From Marinifilum caeruleilacunae (lineage in GTDB: Bacteria > Bacteroidota > Bacteroidia > Bacteroidales > Marinifilaceae), in the NCBI RefSeq assembly GCF_013141825.1, contig NZ_RZNH01000013.1, positions 1 through 64,000 on the forward strand: a DNA stretch of 64,000 nt, written 5' to 3'. The notes under the pieces were generated by a model, which had not been told where the DNA came from, made no database searches, and saw only the letters and a program-made list of their open reading frames with translations. Both the position numbers and the translations under genes were made by a program. Numbering within the stretch: the first letter of the stretch is position 1; each line of letters opens with the position of its first letter. This document shows positions 49,669 to 58,874 of this stretch, piece by piece.

Positions 49669-50935
49669 GGTGTTTTCTCTTTTTTAGTAATTGATAATTG
49701 GCGATAAAGAATCCAAACCCAATCGATAGAAATAGAATTCCCCTTAGCACAAAACTTAAATCGGTATCGAAAAATCGACAAATAATTAATGCGGTAATAA
49801 TGACTAAACCCGAATTTAAAATGCCTAAATTCTGTTCGCGGTTTCCCGATACAATGGTTACTATACCAAAAGCAAATACCAATAAATTTACCAGGATATA
49901 AGCAAAAGAAGTGTGAGAAGCCGTAATGTATATCAGTAACAAAACAAAGAAAAGGCTCTCACTAAATCCAGCTTTGCTTTTTGTCCAATTGATTTTTGCC
50001 AGAATGAGTGCAATTGTTGTTAATAGAATGGTAGCATAAACTTCCGTTGATTGTAAAAGCGTCGGGAACTCATAAGAATTTCTTCTGATATCAATCCAAA
50101 CGGCATCGAAGCTAAGTATTAACAAGACAATGATACTTCCTAACCAGGCAATAATTTTGAAACCATTGCTGGCAGGAGTAAGTTGACTGAAAGAGACCTG
50201 TTTTCCAATTGATGCAAACACCCCAAACAAACTCATATAAGCCAGGAACATGATCTCCTCATGGTTTTTGGAAAATGCTCTCAGGCAAATGGTAATCGAT
50301 AAAGGAATTAACCAGCTATGAATGGCAACACTATTGCCAGCAGGATTTTCTTTTTTCTGAATTAGATAAAAAAGAATGCTGGCAGCTATGAATAAAATAT
50401 ACCAGTAAGGTATTGTATTAGGATATTCCCAGTAACCAATATTCAAAGCATAAAATAAACTGCCCACAATAAATAAAATAGACCCAACCGAAGATCTCAT
50501 TAGGAAAGGAATTGGCAGGTACAAAATCATCCAGATAAAAAGAAAGGAACCCAACTGGCCAGGAATGTTGTAAATCTGACTAATTAATGAAATGCATGAG
50601 CCTATGGCAAAAAACAGGAATGCAGAACTTGCTTCTCTCCAGCTTTGAGAGGTTTGCTTTCTAAGAAGGGTAAATCCGCAAGCAAACTGTCCAATCACAA
50701 GAGGCAATATTGCAAAAGTGGCCTTAATCGACCTTGGAAACTGATCCCAGTTGTGAGCAATAATCAAAATAATGCCTAAGCCAACCATAATTGCACCCAA
50801 AGTACCGAATATGGATAAAAGTCTATTCTGAGTGGGTTGTTTTTGATTTGCGTAATAAGTAAGAATGTCATCTGCAGTACTCTGTGAAATGACCTTTGCT
50901 TCCACAAGTTTGGGAATCTCTTTTTGAATACTCAT
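49661..50935 (-). CDS. DUF2157 family membrane protein
   Basis: A 424-residue protein with a short cytoplasmic N-terminus (EIPKLVEAKVISQSTADDILTYYA) typical of DUF2157, followed by about 12-14 membrane helices, the first being ILSIFGTLGAIMVGLGIILIIAHNWDQFPRSIK (given in part as GLGIILIIAHNWDQFP). Its partner gene, encoding the GDYXXLXY protein, overlaps its end by eight bases. No transport or catalytic motif is visible and the function is unknown. Confidence 0.9.
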   Translation of the reverse strand: MSIQKEIPKLVEAKVISQSTADDILTYYANQKQPTQNRLLSIFGTLGAIMVGLGIILIIAHNWDQFPRSIKATFAILPLVIGQFACGFTLLRKQTSQSWREASSAFLFFAIGSCISLISQIYNIPGQLGSFLFIWMILYLPIPFLMRSSVGSILFIVGSLFYALNIGYWEYPNTIPYWYILFIAASILFYLIQKKENPAGNSVAIHSWLIPLSITICLRAFSKNHEEIMFLAYMSLFGVFASIGKQVSFSQLTPASNGFKIIAWLGSIIVLLILSFDAVWIDIRRNSYEFPTLLQSTEVYATILLTTIALILAKINWTKSKAGFSESLFFVLLLIYITASHTSFAYILVNLLVFAFGIVTIVSGNREQNLGILNSGLVIITALIICRFFDTDLSFVLRGILFLSIGFGFFIANYQLLKKRKHHA

Positions 50936-51280
50936 AAATATCGTGCTTGGATTTCATTATAAATCTAATAATATTATGAGTTAAATTGAACAGATTAAAT
51001 AAAAAACCGAAAATCGCAGCGCCCCTATGCTTTGCAATTCTCGGTTTTATTTCGCCTGTTTCGTAAAATAGAAGAGAAGGGAGAAACAGGCTCTTCCAAA
51101 CAGAATTTGGAAGGGGGTATGTGAATGTTGTTTGTGTTAAAACGAGGACAAAGCTCAATTCATTTGAGGTGAAATGAGAAGTATTGAGCTCTGCCTCATA
51201 TATTGTTAATCGTAATTATGATTTCCCGAAAGCACAATTAAAAATTCGATGTGCTTTACGGGATATCATGACTACACAGA
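50936..51280. other. Hairpin-rich gap between DUF2157 and tricorn-like genes
   Basis: No gene. Five inverted repeats follow each other: AAAACCGA/TCGGTTTT (51003-51048), GCCTGTTTC/GAAACAGGC (51054-51091), CTTCCAAA/TTTGGAAG (51093-51113), AGCTCAAT/ATTGAGCT (51152-51190) and TCCCGAAAGCACA with a 14-base partner (51224-51263, one bulge). The last is nearest the tricorn gene end. No T run makes a simple terminator; a structured RNA or repeat remnant is possible. Confidence 0.55.
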
Positions 51281-54200
51281 CTAATTCTTAATTTCTTCCA
51301 GCAAGTGCTTAACAGCTTCTTCCAACTGCTGATCTTTACCGGTAATTACCATTTCGTAATCGTTACGAACTTTAATATCTGGTTCAACCTGCTGGTTTTC
51401 GATATAATTTCCTTTCATGTCTTTCACACCAACCATCGGCATGCCAAAGTACAAGCTTCTGTCTTGCAGTGTTTCCCACCAAACAGCAGTCATGGTTCCC
51501 GGAACAGGCATACCAATTAGTTTACCAATTTTAAGAGTTTGGTAAGCGTAAGGGAAAGCACAGGCATCCGAATAGTTTCCTTCTCCAATTAGCACGGCCG
51601 AAGGCTTTTTCCATTTAAACATTGGCTCTGTACCAAAGTCTTGTCCGCGAGGCGATAAGGTTGAGTAAATTTCACCACTTAATAAGGTAACAAGGTCGTC
51701 GTGAAGCCAGCCACCACCATTAAATCTTGTATCCACGATAATGGCATCGCAGGTACCGTATTTACCTAACATTTCAGAATATATCTTTCTGTAACTTGGC
51801 GAGTTCATGCCTTTAACATGCACGTAACCAATCTTACCATCCGAAAGGCGTTTTACTTCTTCCTGTCTACTCTTCACCCAACGTTCGTACAATAAAGTAT
51901 TAATGCTTGAAACTGGTTTAACAACTTCTTCCCAGCGTTCTTTTGTATACGGACTGTATAGGCTCAATAATACCTTTTTGCCTGCCTTATGGTTAAGCAT
52001 TGGGTAATGACTCTTGTCGTTGCTGATTGTTTCACCATCAATCTTTTCGATAATTACACCAGCTTTAATTTTTGAATCTGCCTGGTTCAAAGGACCTTTT
52101 TCAAGAATTTCAGCAATTCTTAGTCCATCACCTTCGTAGTTCCAATCGTAGAATGCACCTAGCTTGGCAGTTCTATCCGCATTTTTTGCTCTGTGACGAT
52201 ATCCCGAACCTGTGTGCGATGCGTTTAACTCACCCAACAATTCGCTCAACATTTCAGCAAAGTCGTAGTTGTTGTTGATATGAGGTAAAAACTTTTTGTA
52301 TTCAGCCTTGTAAAAATCCCAGTCAAGCTGATGCATTTCAGGATCGTAGAATTTTTTCTTCATGGTTGTCCAAACATGCTCAAACATGTATTCTCTTTCC
52401 TTTGCTTTGTCAAGATACATTTCTGCAGCATAGCTAATGTTTTTGCGCTTGTTCGATGCAACATCAACTTTAATAATGCTTCTTCCCGACATTAGGAACA
52501 GGTTCTTGGCATCCTTATCGAACTGCATGGCACCACCGCCACCTTTTAAATCCAATACTTTTTTGGTCGATTTCTTTTCCAAATCGTTCACCCAAAGGTC
52601 ATAACCATCTTCAAATTTGCTTAGGTAGAACAACTTCTTTCCATCAGGAGTTAAGATTGCATCCGACAGGTTCGAAGGATTAATGGTCAAACAAATCTGG
52701 CGATCTTCCATACCAGTGAATTCAATATTCAATGGTTTATCTTCATCCTTCTTGTCTTTTTTATCCTTTTTATCTTTCTTCTTGTCTTTCTTTTCTTCTT
52801 CGTCCTCTTTCTTGTTTGCTTTCTTCGCTTTCTCTTCCTCTTTTACCAATTCTCTTTCTTCTTTCGATAATTTAAAATCATCCAAAGCCTTTTGGTTGAA
52901 GAACTGAACGTACACATCTCCTTGAGAACCCCAGCTACCGTGAGAACGATATCCGCGACGGTCGGTAAACCAAATCATGGCATTTCCCTTTAAAGACCAT
53001 TTGGCATTTGAGTCATTGTAACCACTCTCTGTCAGGTTAATCATTTTGCCATTTCCTTGAGCATCTACTAATGCTACATCAGACATAAAAATGGTGTGAG
53101 GATAAAAATCAACAAGGAACCATTTTCCGTCATTCGACCAATCGTAATGCTGATCGCCATCGGAATAAGAATAGTTGTATTCTTTACCTAAAATTTTACG
53201 AACTTCCTTTGTTTTAAGATTGATCACTTTAAGGATTACTCTTTCTTCAAGGAAGGCAACCTCTTTACCATCAGGAGAAAATTTAGGTTGGAATGTTGCT
53301 TCAGGTGTTTCTAAAACTACCTCTTCTTTTAATGAAGTGGCATTTGAGAATTGAGTTTCGCCTTCGCGTACCAATTTGGTTTGATATAAGTTCCAGCTTC
53401 CTTTTCGTTCCGAAGCGTATAGTAATGCTTTTCCATCAGGGCTAAAGCTAACCGAACGTTCTTGTTCTGGTGTGTTGGTAATTCTTTTTGTAGTTCCGTA
53501 TTCTACCGAAGTAACAAATACTTCTCCACGTACAATAAATGCAACTTCTTTTCCATTTGGCGATACAGCCATTTCACCTGCACCACTGCTTAATCTTTCA
53601 AAACTTACCGCATTTTCTTTGTTGTCAACAGCCAAAGTAACCTGAAGTTTTACCGGATCTTTCCCTTTTTCCTGGGTGTAAATTTCACCATTGTACGAGT
53701 AACAAAGTTTATCATCGTTCGAAATGCTTAAGAATCGAACCGGGTGTTTGTCGAAGTTTGAAACCTGGCTAAGTTTAGATTTATCAGCAACAGGAGCTTT
53801 CCAAACATTAAAACTTCCCGATTTTTCCGATAGATAGTATATTTCACTATTGTCAGCACTAAATACAGGATATAAATCTTCTCCCTCAAAAGTAGAGAAC
53901 ATGCTGTGCTTTTTGTTTTTAGTATCGTACAACCAAATGTCTCTGGTTACTGCCGATGTATGGTGCTTTCTCCAGTGGTCTTCATAACCCTTGCTATCGC
54001 GATAAAGGATGTATTCCATATTATTGCTGTAGCGGGCATCAAGAGCCGGAGTGGTTAACACCTGTGAAATTTTTCCTCCTTCGCTAGGAACACTGTACAA
54101 TTCCGAAAGCGCACCAGAAGGGAACATCACATTCTTGGTGTCATCGCTAATCAAAGCAGAAAATAAGATGTGTTTTCCATCAGGTGTAAAGGAAGATGGT

Positions 54201-54538
54201 GATTCTCCTCCCGAATAAAAAGTTAACCTTTCAGGAGTTCCGCCTTTTGCACCAACTTTAAAGATGTCAAAATTCCCAAATCGATCGGAAGCAAAAGCAA
54301 TGCTCGATCCGTCAGGCGACCATACTGGTTTGTAATCGTATGCTTTATTGGTAGTAAGTGGATATGCTACACCACCTTCAGACGAAACAGTGAATAAATC
54401 GCCACCATATTCGAATACAATGGTTTCACCATTTGGAGAGATTGCCGGATACCTTAACCATAAAGGGGCATCCATTGCTAGTAAACTTTTTGCGAGTGCA
54501 ATTAAAAATGTAGTAAGGAAAAAAAGTTTTTTAATCAT
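51281..54538 (-). CDS. Tricorn-protease-like S41 peptidase with propeller and PDZ domains
   Basis: A 1085-residue exported protease. After a signal peptide (ending SLLA-M) come WD40-like PD40 propeller repeats (YPAISPNGETIVFEYGGDLFTV, WSPDGSSIAFASDRFG, FSPDGKALLYASERKG) to about 560. A very basic and acidic linker of about 30 residues made almost only of K, D and E follows (about 580-612), then further propeller sequence. Next come a C-terminal helical region, a PDZ domain (about 760-840) and an S41 protease core with YVHVKGM, RFNGGGWLHDDLVTLLSG and the nucleophile region GEGNYSDACAFPYA. Tricorn relatives degrade peptides processively; here in the periplasm. Confidence 0.93.
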   Translation of the reverse strand: MIKKLFFLTTFLIALAKSLLAMDAPLWLRYPAISPNGETIVFEYGGDLFTVSSEGGVAYPLTTNKAYDYKPVWSPDGSSIAFASDRFGNFDIFKVGAKGGTPERLTFYSGGESPSSFTPDGKHILFSALISDDTKNVMFPSGALSELYSVPSEGGKISQVLTTPALDARYSNNMEYILYRDSKGYEDHWRKHHTSAVTRDIWLYDTKNKKHSMFSTFEGEDLYPVFSADNSEIYYLSEKSGSFNVWKAPVADKSKLSQVSNFDKHPVRFLSISNDDKLCYSYNGEIYTQEKGKDPVKLQVTLAVDNKENAVSFERLSSGAGEMAVSPNGKEVAFIVRGEVFVTSVEYGTTKRITNTPEQERSVSFSPDGKALLYASERKGSWNLYQTKLVREGETQFSNATSLKEEVVLETPEATFQPKFSPDGKEVAFLEERVILKVINLKTKEVRKILGKEYNYSYSDGDQHYDWSNDGKWFLVDFYPHTIFMSDVALVDAQGNGKMINLTESGYNDSNAKWSLKGNAMIWFTDRRGYRSHGSWGSQGDVYVQFFNQKALDDFKLSKEERELVKEEEKAKKANKKEDEEEKKDKKKDKKDKKDKKDEDKPLNIEFTGMEDRQICLTINPSNLSDAILTPDGKKLFYLSKFEDGYDLWVNDLEKKSTKKVLDLKGGGGAMQFDKDAKNLFLMSGRSIIKVDVASNKRKNISYAAEMYLDKAKEREYMFEHVWTTMKKKFYDPEMHQLDWDFYKAEYKKFLPHINNNYDFAEMLSELLGELNASHTGSGYRHRAKNADRTAKLGAFYDWNYEGDGLRIAEILEKGPLNQADSKIKAGVIIEKIDGETISNDKSHYPMLNHKAGKKVLLSLYSPYTKERWEEVVKPVSSINTLLYERWVKSRQEEVKRLSDGKIGYVHVKGMNSPSYRKIYSEMLGKYGTCDAIIVDTRFNGGGWLHDDLVTLLSGEIYSTLSPRGQDFGTEPMFKWKKPSAVLIGEGNYSDACAFPYAYQTLKIGKLIGMPVPGTMTAVWWETLQDRSLYFGMPMVGVKDMKGNYIENQQVEPDIKVRNDYEMVITGKDQQLEEAVKHLLEEIKN

Positions 54539-54829
54539 AACGAATTGGTCTAGTATGAAAAAATCTAATTTGTGATTTGATTATTTTTTGACTAGTCATT
54601 CATATCAGATACTATACCAAAATGCGTAAGGTTAACATTATTAGATTGTTTGATTCATTTTTTCACTGATTTAAAAAAAAAGTTGTTCGAATGTGAACAA
54701 AATCATGTTCGTTATCGTACTGTAGTAATTGAATCGGATCAACTTTAAATAAGAGGTTTAAGCTTGATTTTTAAAGAATTTCCGTTTTCTTTGTTTTGTA
54801 CTATATCGCTAAAAATCAATTAGAATTGT
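54539..54829. other. Intergenic region between divergent tricorn and STAS genes
   Basis: A+T-rich, with no repeat or strong hairpin. A TTTG-rich stretch (54788-54797) followed by tactatatcg before the STAS gene may be its promoter but does not fit TAnnTTTG. Confidence 0.4.
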
Positions 54830-55141
54830 ATGTTAAATTTTCGGATACAAGAACAATCTGTTATCGCATCTTTAGAAGGAACACGCAGAATTAATGGTAT
54901 GATTTCGGAAATGGTGAAGAGTGAAATCATTGATTTTATTGAGAAATCTGGAAAGCAAGTTGTGCTGGACCTGAATGGTGTTAGTTTCGTCGACACCCAG
55001 GGTTTTTCTGCATTAAAGGCAATTGCAGAGTTGGCTAAAGCCAATGAACGACTGTTTTCTTTAGCCAATTGCTCGGATGATGTGCTCGAGCTGGTGGAAC
55101 TTGTAGAGATGAGAGAATCCTTCTCTATTGGTAAGAACTAG
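54830..55141 (+). CDS. STAS-domain protein (anti-anti-sigma factor-like)
   Basis: A single STAS domain of 103 residues, as in anti-sigma factor antagonists. Strand-helix features are clear: VVLDLNGVSFVDTQGFSALKAIAELAKANERLFSLAN (given in part as LNGVSFVDTQGFSAL). The position normally phosphorylated is Ser or Thr in D-S/T-x-G; here it is Thr in VDTQG, so regulation by a kinase/phosphatase pair is possible. No anti-sigma kinase or phosphatase gene lies nearby. It converges on the GNAT gene with a gap of six bases. Confidence 0.85.
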   Translation: MLNFRIQEQSVIASLEGTRRINGMISEMVKSEIIDFIEKSGKQVVLDLNGVSFVDTQGFSALKAIAELAKANERLFSLANCSDDVLELVELVEMRESFSIGKN

Positions 55142-55151
55142 AAATTCTTAC
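55131..55151. terminator. Small hairpin spanning both stop codons
   Basis: GTAAGAA (55131-55137) and TTCTTAC (55145-55151) form a perfect 7-bp stem across the six-base gap between the convergent STAS and GNAT genes. No T run, so termination is uncertain. Confidence 0.4.
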
Positions 55152-55666
55152 ACTTCGTTAAATTCTTTTGGATACTCAATGGTTCCTTCAACTGTTGAGA
55201 GTGAGTCTTTGACCAATTCCAGAGCCATAAAACTATTTTCAGGAACATCGAATGGAGCTGAAATTTGGTAGCTGCCAGCAGTTTTGAAACCAAATTTGGG
55301 ATAAAACCCTTCGTGTCCCAAAACGATTACCGATTCATGTCCTAGTTTCTTAGCTTTTGCCAGGCCTTTTTGTACCAGTTGGCTGCCTATTCCCAGGCCT
55401 TGTAATTCGGGAATTACCGACATAGGCGCAAGAGCCAGAGTTTTAAAAGTTTTTTCTTTGCTTTTAATGTTTACCGGAAAGAATAAAATGTGCCCTACAA
55501 TTTCGTTTCCCAAACAGGCAACCAGCGATAACTCTTTGATAAAGCTTTTATTCTTTCGCAGCTTCTCAATTAATAATCCTTCATTTTCCTGACCAAAGGC
55601 CATATCATTTATCATTGAGATGATGGGGTAATCATTTTTGTTTTCTGGTCGGATGGAAACTTTCAT
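55148..55666 (-). CDS. GNAT-family N-acetyltransferase
   Basis: A 172-residue acetyltransferase of the GNAT superfamily. The acetyl-CoA-binding stretch is LGIGSQLVQKGLAKAKKLGHESVIVLG (Q/RxxGxG/A as LQGLGIGSQLV near residue 96). The N-terminal VSIRPENKNDYPIISMINDMAFG and the closing FYPKFGFKTAG are typical of the YhbS-like branch (predicted N-acetyltransferases with a C-terminal extension). The substrate is unknown. Confidence 0.88.
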   Translation of the reverse strand: MKVSIRPENKNDYPIISMINDMAFGQENEGLLIEKLRKNKSFIKELSLVACLGNEIVGHILFFPVNIKSKEKTFKTLALAPMSVIPELQGLGIGSQLVQKGLAKAKKLGHESVIVLGHEGFYPKFGFKTAGSYQISAPFDVPENSFMALELVKDSLSTVEGTIEYPKEFNEV

Positions 55667-55698
55667 AGGTCTTATTAATTAAAATAATTGTGGAAAAA

Positions 55699-55727
55699 AG
55701 AAAAGAGCCATGCTTTAGACATGGCTC
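55699..55727 (-). terminator. Terminator of miaB
   Basis: Perfect 8-bp stem GAGCCATG/CATGGCTC (55705-55712 with 55720-55727, loop of seven), followed on the minus strand by ttttctttttt. Confidence 0.85.
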
Positions 55728-55733
55728 AATGTT

Positions 55734-57065
55734 TTATACTGATTCTCCTCTTAGTGTAGCTTGTGTGCAATCGGTCACTTTTACCTGTACCAAATCGCCA
55801 ACCTGATAATCTTTGCGAGGGAAAACGATTACCTTATTTTGAGAGCTTCTTCCGAATAATTCCTGGTCGGATTTCTTCGAAACACCTTCAACCAACACCT
55901 CAAATACCTGTCCGATATCTCTTTGGTTGCTTTCCAGCGATAACTGATTCTGAAGTTCGATCATCTGGGTTAGACGTTCGCTTTTCACCTCTTCAGGAAT
56001 GTTATCGTCCAGGTTTTTATAGGCAAATGTTCCTGGTCTTTCCGAATATTTGAACATGAAGGCCAAATCGTATTTTGCCCATTTCATCAAGTCTAAAGTT
56101 TGTTTGAAATCTTCTTCGCTTTCGTTGTGAAAACCACAGAAAATATCGGTAGAAATACCACAGTTAGGCACAATTTCACGAATGGCTTCAATTCTGTTCA
56201 TGTACCACTCGCGAGTATATTTTCTACGCATATCTTTTAAGACAGAATCGCTTCCCGACTGCACTGGCAGGTGAATGTGCTTGCAGATGTTTGGATATTT
56301 AGCGATTACTCGTAGCGTATCATCACTCATATCTTTAGGATGCGAGGTGGCAAAACGAATTCTCATGTTTGGTTCAGCCTTGGCAACCATTTCCAATAGC
56401 TCTGGGAAGCTGATTTCAGAAACTGAGTTTTTAAATTTGAATGAGTTTACATTTTGTCCCAATAAGGTAACTTCTTTGTAGCCTTTTTCGGCCAAATCTC
56501 TCACCTCTTTAATAATGCTTTCCGGATTACGGCTTCTTTCTCTACCTCTTGTATATGGTACAATACAGTAAGTGCAGAAATTGTTACATCCTCGCATAAT
56601 GGAAACAAATCCTGAAATGGCAGTTTCATCTATTCTCGACGGGCAAATGTCTTTGTAGGTTTCTGTAAGCGATAATTCAATATTAATGGCTTTTTCACCC
56701 TTTTCGGCTTTCTGAACAAGCATTGGTAAATCCATATAAGCATCAGGTCCTACAACGATGTTAACGTTTTTCTCCTGTTCGAAAAGTTTATCGCCTAATC
56801 GTTCTGCCATACAGCCAATTACACCAACCAAGAGTTTCGGATTCTTTTTCTTTAGTTCAGAAAAACCCTGAACACGTCCTCTCACTCTTTGTTCTGCATT
56901 TTCGCGAACAGAACATGTATTTACTAAAATAACATCTGCTTCTTCTCTTGTTTTGGTTATCTCAAACCCATCGTGTTGCATAATGGCTGCAACTACTTCA
57001 CTATCTGCCACATTCATTTGGCAGCCGTAAGTCTCCAAAAACAATTTCTTGCTCATTTCGCTCAT
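55734..57065 (-). CDS. miaB: tRNA-2-methylthio-N6-dimethylallyladenosine synthase
   Basis: Radical-SAM methylthiotransferase that converts i6A37 to ms2i6A37 in tRNAs reading UNN codons. The 443-residue protein has the N-terminal UPF0004 domain with three cluster cysteines (TYGCQMN, NTCSVRENA, GCMAERLG), the radical-SAM motif RGCNNFCTYCIVP near 158-163, and a C-terminal TRAM domain (VLVEGVSKKSDQELFGRSSQNKVIVF, given in part). Length and motifs match MiaB rather than RimO. It has its own promoter and terminator and is a single-gene transcript. Confidence 0.96.
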   Translation of the reverse strand: MSEMSKKLFLETYGCQMNVADSEVVAAIMQHDGFEITKTREEADVILVNTCSVRENAEQRVRGRVQGFSELKKKNPKLLVGVIGCMAERLGDKLFEQEKNVNIVVGPDAYMDLPMLVQKAEKGEKAINIELSLTETYKDICPSRIDETAISGFVSIMRGCNNFCTYCIVPYTRGRERSRNPESIIKEVRDLAEKGYKEVTLLGQNVNSFKFKNSVSEISFPELLEMVAKAEPNMRIRFATSHPKDMSDDTLRVIAKYPNICKHIHLPVQSGSDSVLKDMRRKYTREWYMNRIEAIREIVPNCGISTDIFCGFHNESEEDFKQTLDLMKWAKYDLAFMFKYSERPGTFAYKNLDDNIPEEVKSERLTQMIELQNQLSLESNQRDIGQVFEVLVEGVSKKSDQELFGRSSQNKVIVFPRKDYQVGDLVQVKVTDCTQATLRGESV

Positions 57066-57093
57066 TCTGATATCCTCAGTTTAAAATTTCGGG

Positions 57094-57123
57094 CAAAGTT
57101 ACATTATCTCAATGGATTGGCAA
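57094..57123 (-). promoter_or_regulatory. Promoter of miaB
   Basis: On the minus strand TTG (57123-57121), then 19 bases, then TAACTTTG (57101-57094): an exact -33/-7 pair for Bacteroidota, with the start codon 29 bases downstream of the -7 element. Confidence 0.7.
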
Positions 57124-57463
57124 GGAAGAGAATGGTCATTTAGAATTGTTATAAAAACTTTAACAATTCAAACTAAGGATAAAAATAGATCGATAGAGTT
57201 AAATGATAAATTCGTAAATTTAATTGTTAAGCTTTATTTTTTGAGCACACTCAGGTTTCAATGATTAAGATCGTTTTTGGGGAGAAAATAGTGTTTGTTG
57301 CTAAATAATTTTGTGTATTTTTATCCCGCAAATTCAGCTTTTTGAAAAGCCTTGATTTTGAGTGAGTTTAGAAATGAATTCTCTCCCTGTTGCCAATTTT
57401 GTTTATGTAATATTGAAATTGGGAACTGTTTTTGTATCACAGATAAATGAAAAACTTAACAAG
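57124..57463. other. Intergenic region between miaB and the stress protein gene
   Basis: Holds a perfect inverted repeat GAATTGTTA/TAACAATTC (57143-57151 with 57161-57169) and a third half-site AATTGTTAA at 57222-57230, a possible operator or hairpin. TAATTTTG at 57306-57313 fits TAnnTTTG exactly and should be the -7 element of the universal stress protein gene, placing its transcript start near 57320 and excluding most of the upstream in-frame region. Confidence 0.55.
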
Positions 57464-58300
57464 ATGAAACGTATTTTGGTTCCTGTAGATTTTTCCGGTG
57501 ATTCGCTCAAGGCTCTCAAGTTTGCGCTAAACTTGGCAAACAATCTCGGTACTGATTTGAGAATGATTCATGTGAAAAAATCAAAGAAATTTGAAATTCC
57601 TTTTCACTTTAATGAATTAGAGGATCAAATTGTGCATACCGTTCAAGATTATTTTGAAAAGCTGATAGAACTTCATTCGCCTGCTTATAATGTAGAGAAT
57701 GGAGTTTTTGATTTTAAAATAAGAACTGGTTCTGTGTATCGCGAGATTGTAAATCAAGCGAAATATGGAGATTCTTATTTGATCGTAATGGGTGCATATG
57801 GAGCTTCGGGCTTTGAAGAATTTTTTATTGGCAGTAACGCGGTTAAGGTGGTGAGCAACGCCAATTGTCCTGTTGTTACGGTTCGTGAGGAGCTTTTGGC
57901 TGGCAATGTAAAAACCATTCTAATGCCATTGGATGCTACCAACGAAACCAGGAAAAAAATTCCATATGTTAGCGAACTGGCCGAAGCTTGTGCTGCAAAA
58001 GTGCATGTTCTGGGTGTGCATGAGTCAGCCGACTCAGCGATCGTTGGAAAAATTGAGCACTACATGAGGCAGGCCGAAGAATACTTAACAGATAAAAATA
58101 TTGAGGTGGTAAAGAGTATTCGACAAGGAGAAAATAATACCACCACAGCTCTTGAATACGCAAGGGAAATTAAGGCCGATTTAATTGCCATTATGACCGA
58201 ACAAGCAGAGACTTCCTTTAGCATGTTTTTTGGTTCATATGCAGAGCAAATGGTGAATAAATCGGAAATTCCAATTCTTTCTGTTCCGAATTGGAAGTAA
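57464..58300 (+). CDS. Universal stress protein with two UspA domains
   Basis: A 278-residue tandem UspA protein. Domain 1 (1-140) starts KRILVPVDFSGDSLKALKFAL and ends with the nucleotide-binding signature GAYGASGFEEFFIGSNA. Domain 2 (about 145-278) has a weaker signature (MTEQAETSFSMFFGSYAEQM). The frame is open back to 57362, but the conserved protein begins at ATG 57464, and the likely transcript leader lies in the extension. Such proteins bind ATP or AMP in the cytoplasm and are induced by starvation or oxidative stress in related bacteria. It may be co-transcribed with the next gene (49-base gap). Confidence 0.9.
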   Translation: MKRILVPVDFSGDSLKALKFALNLANNLGTDLRMIHVKKSKKFEIPFHFNELEDQIVHTVQDYFEKLIELHSPAYNVENGVFDFKIRTGSVYREIVNQAKYGDSYLIVMGAYGASGFEEFFIGSNAVKVVSNANCPVVTVREELLAGNVKTILMPLDATNETRKKIPYVSELAEACAAKVHVLGVHESADSAIVGKIEHYMRQAEEYLTDKNIEVVKSIRQGENNTTTALEYAREIKADLIAIMTEQAETSFSMFFGSYAEQMVNKSEIPILSVPNWK

Positions 58301-58349
58301 GAAATGGACAATTGGTTTGAAGCTATTTTTAAATTTTAAATAAATAGAT

Positions 58350-58832
58350 ATGCAGTATTATTGGTTGATAGCAGTTTTCGTTTTCATGACCTTTGGGAAG
58401 GTGTTACAAGCTCAATCTTATGTTGTTGAGGAGAGAGAAAAAGATTCGCTTGGTGTCGTGAATATTATTCAGGATGAAAGAATAAATCAATTGCTTAATA
58501 CCGATAGCATTATCAACTCGCAGAAACAAAGTTTTACAGGTTACAGAATTCAGATATTCTTTGGAGGAAGCACCGATAGAGAAAGAGCATTTGAAATTAA
58601 AGAAGAGTTTTTGGAACTCTTCCCTGAAGAAAGAGCTTATGTAGTGTACACAGCTCCTGATTTTAGGGTTCGTGTTGGTAATTTTAGAACCAAACTCGAA
58701 TGCATCGAACTTTACAAAGCTTGTACAAAGTATTACCCGAATTGTTATCCGGTAAAAACCGAAATCATGTTTTCTGATTTGGTTCCATTAGAGAAAGAGT
58801 CTGAGGAACTGATTGTTGATGAGGAGATGTAA
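58350..58832 (+). CDS. Exported SPOR-like domain protein
   Basis: A 160-residue protein with a signal peptide (MQYYWLIAVFVFMTFGKVLQAQ) and a C-terminal SPOR-like domain of about 75 residues: GYRIQIFFGGSTDRERAFEIKEEF, YVVYTAPDFRVRVGNFRTKLECIELYKAC. SPOR domains bind denuded peptidoglycan glycan at division sites (known), so a periplasmic cell-wall role is likely. It lies 42 bases before the PurF-like gene and 4 kb before mraZ/rsmH, with no firm link to either. Confidence 0.82.
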   Translation: MQYYWLIAVFVFMTFGKVLQAQSYVVEEREKDSLGVVNIIQDERINQLLNTDSIINSQKQSFTGYRIQIFFGGSTDRERAFEIKEEFLELFPEERAYVVYTAPDFRVRVGNFRTKLECIELYKACTKYYPNCYPVKTEIMFSDLVPLEKESEELIVDEEM

Positions 58833-58874
58833 AGTAGCAAAATACAAACTAAATAACCATTTAAGAAAGAAAGA

